A DNA stretch of 64,000 bases from Sepioteuthis lessoniana (Eukaryota; Mollusca; Cephalopoda; Myopsida; Loliginidae). Below, piece by piece: positions 1 through 12,378 of the stretch. The first letter of the stretch is position 1; each line of letters opens with the position of its first letter. The stretch is taken from contig OY757904.1 in NCBI GenBank assembly GCA_963585895.1, forward strand, positions 158,516,749 to 158,580,748, written 5' to 3'. Under the pieces are notes generated by a model. The model did no database searches, was not told where the DNA came from, and saw nothing but the letters and a program-made list of their open reading frames with translations. Both the position numbers and the translations under genes were made by a program.

Positions 1-493
1 AATCCGAAAAACACGCGAAATTGGTTCAGGTACGAAACTTTTTATTACCTTTTTGAGTTTAAGGTTTTTCCACATGAGGAGAGAGAGACACAATTTCTTT
101 CTATGTTGACTTTTCCATCTGACTCCATCACGTGCGGCACCCCCGCCAAAAACTACTGGTCTGGCCTCGGCGAGCTCCGAAAATCGACTTGCTTCGTCCA
201 AGCCCAAATCTCAACTCTCTCGTTCAGAGTTTAAATCTCAACTAACTGTTTTTTTTTGTCAAATTCCCAAAACCTCAGCGCTTCTGGGCATGACGTCATT
301 CACGTCCCCGGTCTCATTTCCTATCTGTTTTTTTTTATTGTGACATCTCTGATTGTCACATTCGCCCCGCACGCGCGTGAACACCTGCACTCAATGTATG
401 CACCTAACTAACCCATGCACTAAGCCGAAAGGTTCTCAGATTAACTAAACCCGAAAGGCAAGATATATAAAACGGAAAATGATAATATAAAAA
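1..493 (+). repeat. ~480 bp dispersed repeat, left copy (candidate solo LTR)
   Basis: This segment reappears in inverted orientation at 15,408-15,885, with clear similarity from the first bases of the window to an A-rich stretch near 490. Both copies keep a TATA-like GATATATAAAACG (about 462-474 here), a CRE-like TGACGTCA and a paired TGTGACATC / GTCACA motif. A TATA box, a size near 0.5 kb and solitary copies fit a solo LTR. I could not find clean TG...CA ends or a target duplication, and the left end may lie outside the window, so a MITE-like element is equally possible. Confidence 0.6.
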
Positions 494-2394
494 AAATCCT
501 TCCGCAATTATATAACAACGATGGATGGGTAATGCTGATTCAGGGTTTGCAACATGAATGCAACAGGTCACCCAGACTGATTTGGGTTAGCTGATATGGC
601 AACATTTGAAGTATTGCATTCAATTGAATATGTCTTGGTGTTATCCGGTCAATTTAGTACAGCCATCATAATTAGTTATTTTAAGTGTGATACTATGGGA
701 CTTGAGTGTATAAGTACACATACGTATGGATGTGTAGATGTATATGTACATGTGTATGTATATCCATATAGGAGCCTGGACAGATATGTGTGGGTATGTA
801 TGTAAACATACGTTGAGTAAGTATATTCATTCACTTCTCCCAGTCTAAGTGGAGAAGACCGCTCAAGCCAATTTGAGAAACTCCCTCAAGTCAAGACTTA
901 AAAGAATTAAAATTTATTGTCATACTTTTTAGGGCATCTCGGTGACATACAGTCTAGCAATATCTTTATGTTCGGTCTTATGGGTAGTCTGTGTTCGGAT
1001 GTTGGGAAGAGTAATACCTGCATATATATCAGTTGGTTAAGCAGTTGGTTAGAGCAGGTGTGAGAGTGCTTTGGTGGAAGTCAGTTTGTTGGCAATGACC
1101 AGAGAGACGAGTTAGACGCGGAAAACGGAGACAGTTTGTCGGCGACGACCAGACATAGCAGTGGTAGTAGGGAGCTAAACTGGAGAAGGCCCTGTGGTGA
1201 CACACCGAACTCTATCCGTAATCAGGTCCTGTTCCTTAAACCTTGTATTGTCTTTTCTTTTCCCTTGTCCTTGTAAGCATATGCATCTGTAGAGTAAATA
1301 ATGTAGGATCATGACATCGCGGCACAGCAGAATATGCAAAAGTGCACAAAGTATGCATAATTCACATAAGCAGATAGATGCACGGACAGCAGGCGAAACG
1401 CTTACGTCATATAAATTGCTGAATGTTTCACACACTTCAGAGGGAAATGTTTTCTCTTGTTTAGAGGCTGAGCACAGTCTGAAAAACGAAGGATTGACTT
1501 TGCATGATATACCTCGAACTGGTTTAAATGGTACTATTTTAATGAGTATTTCCAGATCTAGAAGTGGCTGTCATCTGGACTTATCTGGTCAAACTAATCC
1601 ATAACCAGTTTTGTACTCAAGCACATATATCTCATTTGCAGAAAGTGTTGATTTTTATCATTTAGTGTGAGTTGCCGGCGCTGAGCAACTTCTTGAACAT
1701 TTCAATCATACATCCTAGATGCATCAAGGTAGGTCCTCAGTGATGCACTGTCTTCATCGCCGATTTCGGGTTTTTTTGCATCATATCGGCTCCGACAGCA
1801 ACCCCGGCATGACTCTGGAAGAGCCAAGCCGCCTCCTTGGTCGCGATGGGCTACGCTCGTGCCTCTACCAAAGCAATAACAATAATAAGGCCGGACTTCG
1901 GCCGTTCTTATAGACATCTGTCCTTCAGTAACAGCCAATGAAAAACAGGGCATTTCACACTCCTCTACTATATAATACTATCTTTACTTCGTCCGGTTTC
2001 GGCTGACTACTTTCGGATTCAATACTGAGGTAATATGGTATTTTTAATACTCGTCCACGTCCATGATTTACACTTTAACAAGACTTACACATATCCCACC
2101 CCAAATCTATCCTATACTAATACTTCCAAATTAACATGAAATAAGCCCCTACTCTAACTATTCAGTCAGTCTTTAACTCTTACCTTATACCCTTATTTGA
2201 AGCCAGAAAAAAAAGGAAAAACTCCCATTTATTTGGCTCACGAAATCATTTGCTTCAGATAAACTCATACTTATTTGCCTAGATCCCCCTCCCCGTTTGT
2301 CAATAATCTATACTCATATTACCAATCTAATGCATATTTCTCAAAAATAAAAAAAAAAACAACATCTTTACACATTTATTATGTTCGGCTTCGT
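494..2394. other. Intergenic stretch, no gene seen
   Basis: About 1.9 kb with no supported gene. At 1,080-1,170 there is a loose duplication around CAGTTTGTTGGCAATGACCA and CAGTTTGTCGGCGACGACCA. The GC-richer patch at 1,700-1,920 encodes overlapping short frames on both strands without recognisable motifs. It ends in a small GGCCGGACTTCGGCC stem (near 1,889), which may be a repeat fragment. Confidence 0.5.
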
Positions 2395-2875
2395 TTCTCA
2401 CTGCAATGGTAATATCTTTAAGGTACTTGAACGTATTGACGAGGTTCTCTTCGTCGACTAATTCATCAATGGCCTATTAGAAGGTTGCAACTCTGTTAGT
2501 TACTCTAAACAGTATATAGAGGTCCATTTGCTTCAAAATCAGTAAACGGTTTGTCATTTTCGCTCAGCACTCTTTTGGTCAAAAGGTGAGGACACCCGAT
2601 AACTTGCAGGTTTGTTTACGAGGGTTTCGATTTTTTAGTTTGGGATTGGCATTCAGTTTTGTATATATGTTGACAGTGTTGGAATAGTCTGCCAACATTT
2701 GCTCTTTATTGCGGTGAAACTCGTCTTTTACAATACTGTAACTACTTGTGGTCTCCAAGGAGATGCGCTTGGTTCGATCTCTCCTTCGGTTAATAAGTGT
2801 TCGATTTCCTGAGCAGTAAATTGTTGGCCTCGATATACGTACGAGATTTAGTTAAAATCGGTCGTACATGAGGAC
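2395..2875 (-). pseudogene. Ty3/gypsy-type retrotransposon reverse transcriptase relic
   Basis: Reading the minus strand from about 2,870 down to 2,395 gives, across several frames, the order of blocks expected of a Ty3-type RT. First comes a 'TEGEIEPSASPWRPQVV'-like entry block, then a block with VDYS-type 'ADYSNTVNIYTKLNA', and then 'FEANGPLYT' followed by 'AIDELVDEENL'. These match the fingers/palm part of gypsy pol upstream of the YVDD-type active site. Stops and frameshifts interrupt it and neither protease, RNase H nor integrase is visible nearby, so it is a dead fragment. The family assignment rests on motif recognition by eye. Confidence 0.68.
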
Positions 2876-3469
2876 TTAAGCCTGTAAACAGCTGCAGCGC
2901 CAGCAAATTAGATACAGTTTAGCTACAAATCGATTTTCAGCTTATTTACTCTCCGATCAGGTTCAATGCCGCCGTGTAAAAAGGTGACAACTGTATGCTG
3001 TTTTTAAAAATCGAAACGAAGTTACCTTCACAAAAGTTCTCAATTAATTCTAGCTGGGTTTTTGATAATTTCTGTTATGAAGGCTAATGCCCACATGACA
3101 TGCACCCTTAATTGGAGCACGTTTAGATGACATGGTTAATATAATATATCGTACACCAGGTTTAATTTTTTGTTTGTCTCACTGTTTGTCTCTCTGTTAA
3201 TTTGAAATCCATATATCTACCAGAACTGGTCGAATCAATTAGTTCTTAGGTGGGATAACTGTTTATCAAAATGGGAATAGTGAAAGATGATAAACAGTGA
3301 AGAACAGCTGCAAGTACATAACTCTCGATTTTTAATGGCAGGAGCAACTTTCTGTTTTTATTGACATTGGCACACTTTCGCCCTGGGACCAATTTTGTTA
3401 CAAGAATTATATTTTGAATTTTTAGCCGGGTATTAGAAACGGTCATGTAATTTGCTACTACAAAACCAG
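2876..3469. other. AT-rich unassigned DNA
   Basis: No recognisable gene or repeat. The 66-codon minus-strand frame at 3,246-3,446 shows no motif. Confidence 0.4.
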
Positions 3470-3735
3470 CAATGCTTTTCTGCTTGAAGCCATTTAACTG
3501 TGAGTAAACTAATAACTAATCGTAAAAAGAGTCATTCGTGTTCGAAATACTTGAAACCATTTAACTGTGCGCAAAAAAATGAGCTCTGGTTTGTTTAAAA
3601 ATGTTATCTACAAAATATGTTTACAAATAATATTTAATATATATGTATAAACAGGATTTGTTATTAAATAATCTATGGTTGATATGCCATAAATAATCCA
3701 TGGTTGATAGGCCATAAAACCCAACCAACCAAAGC
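3470..3735 (+). repeat. Composite SINE (family A), 5'-truncated copy
   Basis: Contains minisatellite units with the phrase CATTTAACTGTG (3,480-3,600), a middle part around TTATCTACAAAATATG, and then the 3' tail ending near 3,735 in GCCATAAAACCCAACCAACC. The tail (ATTAAATAATC...GGTTGATATGCCATAAAACCC) is partly duplicated here (ATAATC[T/C]ATGGTTGATA occurs twice). The 5' core is missing. It is the same tail as in the copies ending at 41,412 and 59,123. Confidence 0.72.
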
Positions 3736-4640
3736 TATTGGTGTTAGATTGCAATATTTGAAGCCATTTAACTCTAAGCAAACAAATGAATTATATTACA
3801 TAGAAATACTAGGAAAAATAGAATTGTTCAAGTGAGTGCAAACAAATAACTGCGGCCCAGTCGGTTGGGGCTGTAGAATACACCGACTGCATCTCTGCAC
3901 AGGGATAGGACCCCATCCCCCACAACGAGTATCCTGGATATGATATTAAACAATCTGATGGCGTGTGGTCCTGGAGCTTTGGGGAATATAGAGTACCTCT
4001 TCATTGCAATTGCTTCTAGGACCACTCCGGGTCGGAGTGGTCGCATCTGATAGGGTCCTATCTATGGGTCAAATAGGACTGTTTAACATTTAAACTGTGT
4101 AAAAAAAAAAAACGACTTACGACAAAACGAATTGTTAGAAATAGAACTGTTTGATCATTTAATTGTGTAAATAAATGACTCGTGTTGAATTGAATTGTTA
4201 GTGAAATATAGCAATACTCTGAACAATTTAACTGTGTGCAATCGAATGAGTAATGTTGAATAGAATTATTAGTGTTGATTAGCAATACTTGAAACTCTTT
4301 AACAGTGTGCCTAAATTGAATTGTTAGTGTTACATAGCAATACTTGAAACCATTTAACTGTACGCAAATAAAATTCTTAGATAACAATATTTAAAACTAT
4401 TTAAGTGTGTGTAAACAGATGATTAATACTAGATAGAACAAATCGTGTTTCAATATTTGGAATCATTTAACTGTGTGCAAACAATAATAATGCTTGTGCG
4501 CACACAAATTAGATCTGTTTCATTTAAAAACAAGATTACTCAGAAATTATTGACTTATTATTTAACTGAATGAAAACAAAAAACTCCTGTCTCGTTTAAA
4601 AATCTAATCTACAAACTATGTATCTACAAATCATAAATCA
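3736..4640 (+). repeat. Composite SINE (family A) with 5' core and degenerate minisatellite
   Basis: The ~230 bp core begins with GCCCAGTCGGTTGGGGCTGT at 3,849 and ends near 4,075 with CTATGGGTCAAATAGGACT. About 0.5 kb of degenerate ~55-60 bp units follows, each with a version of CATTTAACTGTGTGCAAA and CAATACTTGAAAC. Similar units lie upstream at 3,755-3,845, so this copy may have inserted into the array of an older one. The distal part (4,590-4,640) matches the middle segment of the copy just upstream, but no intact 3' tail is seen. The 109-codon minus-strand frame here is a by-product of the repeat. Confidence 0.72.
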
Positions 4641-5019
4641 CATCGGACAACAAAATATTTGAAAATCTTAAGTGCATGAGTTTTTTAAAATGTTTTTTAC
4701 TATTTTTGATCTGCTGATTTCAAATATGGAAACGATTTTGTTCTCTATGTTCTAGTTTTCATAAAATTTGTTGTATTAAATTTTATCTTTTTGCGGCTAA
4801 ATAAGTAATTTAAGCGTTATGAATTAAAATATCTAATTTTGTTTGTTTTTTTCTGTCAGAATTGGTCATGGCTACAAAAAGATAACCCTGGCGCTTTTTA
4901 CTATATTTGTTGATACTTCACGCTTATTCGTCAGAGGCGCAATATAACATCGTTTGTGAAGCGAGCCTATAAAACGTACTTCGGGCTTTACTCTTGGTGA
5001 TCAAGACAAGAAATGAACC

Positions 5020-6145
5020 CCATTTACTGTGTGTCATAATTGCGAAGAAATACAGCATGAATGGACGAAAGGGAAACGTAAGGATTTACCTTTTGGAATT
5101 CCCATGACTTGGCGGGAATCGAAGGACTACTCAACTGACTGCTGTCAATACAAAAGGCATTAGCAAGAAAAACAGATATAAAATCACTTAATATCCCATC
5201 AGCAACTTGACCAATTCTGCACTCTGATGAGCAATCAGTTTTAATTGTTACTGAGTTGTTTCCATCTGAAGAAGAGAGTATCAACGAAATGCAAGAGACT
5301 GACGATGAAACTCAAGAAATAAATTCCAACAATCCTTCTAATATTACATCAGTCATCAATTCCTTGCCTGTTTAGTCAGCTAAAGCTGAATGACCTTGTA
5401 CGTGATTTGGGTTTCTCCAACAATACAACAGAAATTTTAGCTTCCGGGTTGCAAGAAAAGAATAGAACTACAAAAGTTTCATACTTCCGAAATCGAAGAC
5501 AGATTTTTGTGGAATTTTTAAAGAGGAGAATAGGTTTGTTTATTGTTATAATATCTCGGGTCTTCTCCAGGAATTAGGAATTCCATTGTATAATCGAAAT
5601 GATTGGAGATTATTCCTTGGAAGTTTTAAGTGCAAACTGAAGTGTGTTCTACTATATAATGATAATGTCTATGCAGCTGTTCCAGTAGGTCATTCTGTGT
5701 GTTTACGAGAGGAGCATAATGACATTAAAACTGTGATAGATGTATAAAGATACCACAAGCTCAACTAGACAATCTGCGTTGACCTCAAAATGGTGAATAT
5801 CCTCCTTGGTCAACAAAAATTTACAAATTATCCCTTCTTTATTTACATGTGGGACAGCCGTGCAAGAGACAAACATTGGAACCAGAAAGAGTGGCCCTTC
5901 TGTGAGGTTCTTGAAGTTGGTATTGTCAACGATCCAATCGTCAGTTGAAAAAAGATTCTATTTCCTCTTTTGCACATCAAGTTGGGCCTGATGAAACAGT
6001 TTGTCGGGGCATTAAATACTAACGGTGAATTCTTCTGACTCATAGTCTCGGTTCTCCTTGCTTTGTCATTCGAGAAGATCAAGGCAGGTGTGCGTGATAG
6101 ACCACAGATTCGCACACTTGTATGTGATCAAGATGTCAGTTTCAT
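5020..6145 (+). pseudogene. Broken transposon-like ORF, N-terminal and central part
   Basis: Joined by eye across frames, the plus strand gives a run of blocks: 'WTKGKRKDLPFGIPMTW' near 5,060-5,115, 'LNDLVRDLGFSNN' near 5,390-5,430, 'YNISGLLQELGIP' and 'NDWRLF' near 5,550-5,625, 'VPVGHSVCLREEHNDIK' near 5,680-5,735, 'WDSRARDKHWNQKEWPF' near 5,850-5,900 and 'HIKLGLMKQFVGALN' near 5,970-6,015. I recognise these as a widespread, multi-copy, transposon-associated ORF family of invertebrates whose enzymatic role I cannot name. Stops and frameshifts break it repeatedly. A complementary C-terminal piece of the same family lies at 57,560-57,886. Family recognition is from memory and needs a search. 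Confidence 0.6.
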
Positions 6146-6399
6146 ATAAATTCTATCCTTTCTATTGTTGAACATGTGTTGCAAATAAGATTAGACCATG
6201 TAAGATTTTCTTTTTTCATTCATTTTCCGCTAATTTAATGAGAGTTCAAACACACGCTTCTTCTGAGAGACGGCGATGACAGTGAGACGAAGATAAAATT
6301 ATAACATTTTAAAACACCTCGAAAGCAAAAAAAAAAAAAGTGAGTATTCAGGAAAAAACATCTGAGCGCACCAATTACAATTGATATCCACGTCACTTT

Positions 6400-6760
6400 C
6401 AGCGTTTTTTTTTTTTTAGTTCTATTGCAAAATCTGGGTACTTATCTCTCTTTTCACTTTCTTTTAATTGCACTCTGTGGTCCGTTAGGACGGCAAAGTC
6501 TACTATTTACCTGGTTCTCTTTTTTTTGTTGACTATCATTAAGTCTGGTCAGGTCGTCTGGCCGATATCAGGTGATCTGTTTGTATCTCAAAATCCCAGT
6601 GAACTTTGTGCATCTCATTCTCCAGGACGGATTCCGGGTTGTACATATACCACTTGCACGTATGGTCAAATTAAAATTTTTTGCAGAATCCTCAGTGGAT
6701 CACCTTCTCCAATTGAGCAGTAACGATGTCGTCAATCACATTATTTATAAAAAAATGTTT
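6400..6760 (-). pseudogene. LINE family 2 C-terminal fragment
   Basis: The minus strand encodes, in pieces, the C-terminal region that also occurs at 13,700-14,100, 61,565-61,960 and 63,780-64,000. The order is a block around 'LLNWRR/KVIH', then 'KNFNLTIRA..MYNPESVLENEMHKVHWDFEIQ' (only parts conserved), then a 'VDFAVLTDHRVQLKE' block near 6,470-6,510. This is the post-RT domain of a non-LTR retrotransposon. Only this fragment survives and no RT palm is attached. Short plus-strand frames here are shadows. Confidence 0.55.
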
Positions 6761-6854
6761 GTGAGATCGATATATTTATCAATCCTGCAAGAACTGTGTT
6801 AAAGCGAATATGCGACCTATAGTGCTATAGTTCCTTCAGTGGTCTGTTTGCTTC

Positions 6855-7102
6855 CTTGGCTGTTGGTCACCAATATTCTCTGAAAATCTTGTACCTATGG
6901 TCTTGTTGAATACATAGATAAAATAAGAGGTAAACAGGACGATACTTTTCCAGATATCTTTTTCCACCTTTTTGTGAAGTTAGATGGTATTTGATTCCTT
7001 CCACAGTGAGGGTATTTTTCCTTCCTTCAAACATACAGCGAGGGATCTCCATAGTATCTCTGTACACCCGTTAAGATTTCTGTTGTTATTCCATCTTTTC
7101 CT

Positions 7103-7104
<2 letters not shown>
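6855..7104 (-). pseudogene. RTE-like LINE reverse transcriptase fragment (fingers region)
   Basis: Minus-strand translation from 7,104 downward gives 'PGKDGITTEIL', then in a shifted frame 'EILWRSLAVCLKEGKIPSLW' and 'KESNT', then 'KGGKRYLEKYRPVYLL'. The pattern PGxDGIxxEL..., LxxCLxxGxxPxxWK... and NYRPVxLL is typical of the first RT blocks of RTE-like and related non-LTR elements. It stops abruptly at a (TA)n tract at 7,105. Frameshifts show that it is dead. It lies next to, but belongs to a different LINE from, the fragment at 6,400-6,760. Confidence 0.62.

Positions 7105-7159
<55 letters not shown>
7105..7159. repeat. (TA)n microsatellite
   Basis: About 27 uninterrupted TA units. It generates spurious YIYIYI frames on both strands. 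Confidence 0.97.
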
Positions 7160-7161
<2 letters not shown>

Positions 7162-8499
7162 AACAGTTACTGACTGATCTTAAAGTTGAATTACTAAAAG
7201 TAATAACCTTGTTTTGAAAACATCGTCCGTTTTTTTTACAACTCTTGTCATATAATTCTATTGAGTTATTTAAGAAGGTGACCCAGTTTAGAGAAAATAA
7301 TTGTTTGTTTTTCACAGTTTATCGCCCTAGACGCTAATGGAAAATTGTTATATGCTTTATTGTTTAACCTCGAATAAGGAAAAAAAGATTTTAAAGCAAC
7401 TAAGATCAGCCAGGGTTTATTAAAATTCTTGATATACAAAATCGTCCATAAATAAAGACACCCCCAACTATTTTCTTATAATAACGTTCATTTTCTTCTA
7501 AACCAAAGATAATGTTGTATCAGTAGCCATTGAACGCTTAAAAGTTGTCTACGTATATTTGTCGTGTGTGAATATCATAACTCCCTGCTACGATTATTTG
7601 GAAGTGAGACGAAAACAAATCGGGCACTCGTAGCAAAAGGAATGTAGTATGGTTCAGTATTTCCTCTTGCATAATAATGCAAGAAACATTTCACGACAAT
7701 ATAACAAAATGTTTAATTGCCAGTGTAAATTTATTAGAAAGAATACAAGAATGATATGTGATACAAGAAAGAGCTTATAATAAATTGAGTGAAGAAATGT
7801 CGAAAAAGTCTTCTAGTATAAGTAGAGAAGCCTTTATTTCGTACGTATGAGATAGAAGATAGCTTGCTATGTGATGCCTTATACCAATACATTGAATCGT
7901 ACTTCATACGATGCGAGGTATATTGGAGGTACAAGCCCCACTCCAGTCGGTCTGGCCAGGAGGACACACAGTCATGCATGCTACTGGTTGTCGAGGTACA
8001 TCCAAAGAGCTGGGACAATTCCTCAACTCTTGTGATGTTCCTGATTATCCATTTGAGAGTGCATGGATATCACTGACCAAAATACCCTATTGGAAATTGT
8101 GCATATTGTTGTTTTGTTGATTAGCTGACCAAGTGACGAGAAGTTTATCCGATAGTGGACAAGTCAGCACATACTTTAGTGAGTTTTATTCAAACATTTT
8201 CTCCAAAATATGGAACTCTCTGGATTGAATTGGAAGAAATGGGTTGAAAAAATGGTTGAAATAAAAAGATAGACGTTAGAAAGTTTAATCAATATCCCCC
8301 ATCTGAACCACCTTCAGAATAATTGAAGTGGAATGATTCCATCGTTTTGAGGAAAATAAGCTGGGGAATTTGATGGTTGATAAGGATTTGGATCATTTCT
8401 TGACTCCGATTTTTACTGCTGTTTGTCTCCTTTGAATAGGTCTAATAAATTCCATGCTTTTTGGTTGGGATGTGATAATAACAGTTTTTAATTCACAAA
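7160..8499. other. Unassigned DNA upstream of satellite
   Basis: No gene supported. Overlapping ~70-95 codon frames at 7,734-8,120 on both strands share no recognisable motif. A stretch near 7,880-8,090 is somewhat less AT-rich than its flanks and could be an old coding relic. Confidence 0.4.
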
Positions 8500-10870
8500 A
8501 ACTGGATGATTACATTAAAATTATTATAAAAGAACAACATAGAAATATATGGGGAAAGATCAGATTAAAGTTATCATGGAACAACATAAAAATATATTGC
8601 AGAAGACTGCAATAAAATTATAGGGAGACTAAATGGAGTGGTCTTCCTTATCGCGGTGTTTAGGGAGCTCTCTCACATTATCAGTCTATTTTGGTCGCGT
8701 GATAGGGCAAGCCGGGGAGTCCATCTTTTTGACGAACAGGGCTTTAGAAGCGACAGACGTAGTCGTTCGCTCCTAAGCTGCGGTGCACATTGTGCTTCCC
8801 CATTTTACCAGACCTGAGAAGCAGTTGGTTGTTTTCACCTCTTTGTTGTATGAACTTTTTTCCATGTTCATCGAACACATTGCAACTCTTTAATAGCTTG
8901 GGACGATAACTTAGTTACCCTTCCTATATATGTAGAATTAAATGCTATATTGCATCAATTATTTGTTTGTTCTTCTTCCTATCGAATATTCCGTGTGAAG
9001 TTACTTTCTTTTGGATGACCAAATGCATTATAAGAAACGGTATCTACCAGTTAACATCACGTTAAATCTAATAAAATTATTATGGCTGAAGAACATAGAA
9101 ATATATGAAGAAAGATCAGATTAAAACTTTTATAGAACAACATAGTAATGTATGTCGGAAGATCAGATTAAAGTTATTATTGAAGAACAATATAGAGATA
9201 TTTGGGAAAAGATCAGATTAAATTTATTATAGGAGAAAAACATAGAAAATGATGAGGAAAGATCGGATAAGAATTATAATAGAAAATCAACGTAGAAAAT
9301 ATATAAGAAAAAGGCAGATTAAAATTATTATAGACGAACAACATAGAAATATATGGGGAAAGATCAGATTAAATTTATTGCAGAACTACATCGAAATATA
9401 TAACAGAAGACCGGATTTAAATTATTGTTGAACAACAACATAGAAATATATAAGAAAGATCGGATTAAAATTATTATAGATAATCAACATTGAAATATAT
9501 GGGGAAAGATCAGATTAATTATATTATAGAAAAACAGAAATATGTGTCGGAAGGCCGGATTAAAATTATCATAGAAGATGAACATTGAAAATATAGTAGG
9601 AAAATTCGCATTAAAATTTTCATTAAACAACATAGAAATAGACGAGGGAAGATCAGAAAAACAACACAGAAATATATGGAAAAAATCAGATCAAAATTAT
9701 TATAGAACTTAATGAAAATATATGGCGGGAGAACCCATAAAAATTTTCATATGAGAATAACACAGAAATATATGATGGAAGATCACATTAAAATTATTAA
9801 AGCAGAAGAACATTGAAATATATGGAGAAAGATCAAATTAAATTTATTATAGAACAAAGAAATATGGTGGGGAAAGATCTGATTAAATATATTATAGAAC
9901 AACAGAAATATGGGGGGGGGGAGATCAGATTAAATTTATCATAGAACAACATAGATATATGGGGGAAAGATCAGATTAAATTTATTATAGAACAACAGAA
10001 ATATATGGGGGAAAGATCAGATTAAATTTATCATAGAACAACATAGATATATGGGGGAAAGATCAGATTAAATTTATTATAGAACTACAGAGAAATATGA
10101 TGGGGAAAGATCATATTAAATTTATTATAGAACAAAGAAATATGGTGGGGAAAGATCTGATTAAATATATTATAGAACAACAGAAATATGGGGGGGGAGA
10201 TCAGATTAAATTTATCATAGAACAACAGAAATATGTGGGGGAAAGATCAGATTAAATTTATCATAGAACAACAGAAATATATGGGGGAAAGATCAGATTA
10301 AATTTATCATAGAACAACATAGATATATGGGGGAAAGATCAGATTAAATTTATTATAGAACAACAGAGAAATATGATGGGGAAAGATCATATTAAATTTA
10401 TTATAGAACAAAGAAATATGGTGGGGAAAGATCTGATTAAATATATTATAGAACAACAGAAATATGGGGGGGGGAGATCAGATTAAATTTATTATAGAAC
10501 AACAGATAAATGTTTTGGGGAAAGATCAGATTAAATCTATTATAGAACTACAGAGAAATATGATGGGGAAAGATCATATTAAATTTATTATAGAACAACA
10601 AATAAATATGTGGGGGAAAGATCAGATCAAATTCATCATAGAACAACAGATGAATATGTGGGGAAAAGATCAGATTAAATTTATTATAGAACAAAATAAA
10701 AATATCCGGAGGGAAAGATAAAATTAAATTCATTATAGAAGAACAAAATAGAAATATATGGATTTAGATTAGATTAAGTTATTGTAGAAGAACATAGAAA
10801 TTTAAAGGGGAAGATCCAATTAAAATTATTATAGAACAATATAGAAATAAATGGGATGGATCATCTTAAA
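8500..10870. repeat. Satellite-like array of a ~46-48 bp unit, with an insertion
   Basis: Tandem units of about 46-48 bp carry AAAGATCAGATTAAA, TTATTATAGAACAACA and GAAATATATGGGG. Units at the left (8,510-8,620 and 9,066-9,800) are diverged; those at 9,840-10,720 are nearly uniform. A variant unit (GAACAAAGAAATATGGTGGG) recurs near 9,851, 10,129 and 10,405, giving a higher-order period of about 277 bp, or six units. A ~430 bp unrelated block (8,625-9,065) interrupts the array. The 85-codon frame at 10,464-10,721 is a translation of the repeat. Confidence 0.9.
8625..9065. other. ~430 bp GC-richer insert within the satellite
   Basis: The repeat units stop at about 8,622 and resume at about 9,066. 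The block between has no repeat unit, is richer in GC (for example GTCGCGTGATAGGGCAAGCC) and contains no open frame that I recognise. It could be a mobile insertion into the array or a stretch predating the array. Confidence 0.5.
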
Positions 10871-11748
10871 ATTATGGAAGAACAGCACAGAGTTTTCTTG
10901 AAAGCAATGGGAAGACAAAAGTGTTCAGAAGAAAAAAATTTAAAAAGAAACTGAAAAAAAGTTGACAGGAAATTTGATTTGCAGTAGGAGACCCACTATT
11001 CAACCGATCCCATATCAGTCAGTTGAAATTTATCAGCAGTAGATATATTATAAAGGTAAACTACAGACAAACCTGATAACCTTCATCTGGCCCAGTTTGA
11101 GAAAAGACGTGAATATACACAAGTGACCTAAATTCGGCTGACATAAAAAGATTAAGGGACCCCGTAAAACAAAAGCAAGGAAAGGAATTGTCAAGCCGGT
11201 GACCTTATTAGAAATCCAAATAGTAAGATTTACAAACTGAATCTGAAACCTGAGGTCATGAATGGAAAGGGAAGAGGCAATTGACAGTAGGTTTAGACGA
11301 ACATTTGGCCCCACACCCGTAGAGACATACTACAACCTTTTTCCATTCAGCACGCTAGGGTTTCTTTACTCTTTATCTTCTGGGCAGTCTGAATCACTTG
11401 TCTTTTCCTGTTTCTACTGTTCATTAGAGGCTTCTTTACCCCACCCAATTCTGAGCAGTTGCTTCATGGAATGTTTTCTCGATTTCTAGTTATTTCCTCT
11501 CTTCTCTTTAATTTAACTAACCGATATCTTCGTTTTCAGGATCCAATTCTTCTATCTGTCTCAGCATCCCACGTCGATGGTCTGGGTAAATGTAAGGGGT
11601 AGAACTGTCAACATTCCACTCAATCCTGACCGTGCTCAGCGAATGAATGATGGTTGGATAAAAAGTGATGAAAAGCAGATTTGTTTTTAGAGAATTATAA
11701 GCTACGAAAAGGAGAAAAATGTATGAAACAACAAGTAAATTCCCTCTT
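10871..11748. other. Unassigned DNA
   Basis: No supported gene. Frames of 75-88 codons at 11,048-11,489 lie on opposite strands and overlap, which is typical of chance. Confidence 0.4.
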
Positions 11749-12378
11749 TTTAGTGGGGCTTAGAATACGCTGAGTGCATCCCTCAGCAGAAAGGTACCCT
11801 CCCTTAAGAGGGGTAAACCTCCCCTAAAAAGTGTCCTTTATATAACGCTTAACTGCATCTGATGGTAAGGCTCTAGTTCTGGAGATCTCGGGAGCTGTGA
11901 GTACAATTTCATTGCCATCACTCTGACCGGGAGTGGTAGTAGCTGTTAGGGTCCCATCTATGGGTGAATAGATATGTTTAAAAATTATTTATATTAGGTA
12001 GGAATACTTCATGTGCATATATATATCGGTGTACAAAAAACTTTTATGAGAGTCCTTAGGATGTAGTGGCTAACGTGCTAGATTTCGACATCGTAGTAAA
12101 CGAGTTCGAACTCCAGTCGTGCTATTAAGTTAACTTTCCGGCAAATATCCTTGGGAAAGATATAAAACCCCTTATTCCCCCAGTTATGGGTTAAATAGAG
12201 CTACTGATGTTCTTCTACAAGGATAGCCTTGGCATTAAATTACCCAAACCAAAACAAACCAAAAAATCTGAAGAAAGAACAACACAAAAAATGTAAATAC
12301 AAACATGCAATGTACACAATTCCCTAACTTCTCGACATAAAATAATCCATGTGATTAAAATAAATTAAATCAAATCAA
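11749..12378 (+). repeat. Composite SINE (family A), split by a tRNA-SINE insertion
   Basis: The core starts near 11,749 (GTGGGGCTTAGAATACGCTG) and ends near 11,965 with CATCTATGGGTGAATAG. The 3' tail of the (CAAT/AAAT) type lies at 12,308-12,378 (GTACACAATTCCCTAAC...CATAAAATAATCC). A different SINE (12,051-12,247) sits between core and tail. The minisatellite portion is almost absent in this copy. Confidence 0.62.
12051..12247 (+). repeat. tRNA-derived SINE, family D
   Basis: The tRNA-like head has an A-box-like TGTAGTGGCTAACG (12,062) and a B-box-like GAGTTCGAACTCC (12,103). A body with GGGAAAGATATAAAACCCC and ATGGGTTAAATAGAGC follows. The tail TTGGCATTAAATTACCCAAACC is close to the 3' tail of composite SINE family A. 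Relatives lie at 33,058-33,190 and 58,655-58,772. CAAAAAA-type sequence on both sides may be a target duplication, but it is low complexity. Confidence 0.68.

Noticed and set aside
7864-8120. Overlapping 69-94 codon frames on both strands near 7.7-8.1 kb
   Set aside because: Slightly richer in GC than the surroundings, but no motif, splice pattern or homology that I recognise.
10464-10721. 85-codon frame with repeated 'DQIKFIIEQQ' motif
   Set aside because: Simple translation of the ~48 bp satellite; the reading frame is not kept across the rest of the array.
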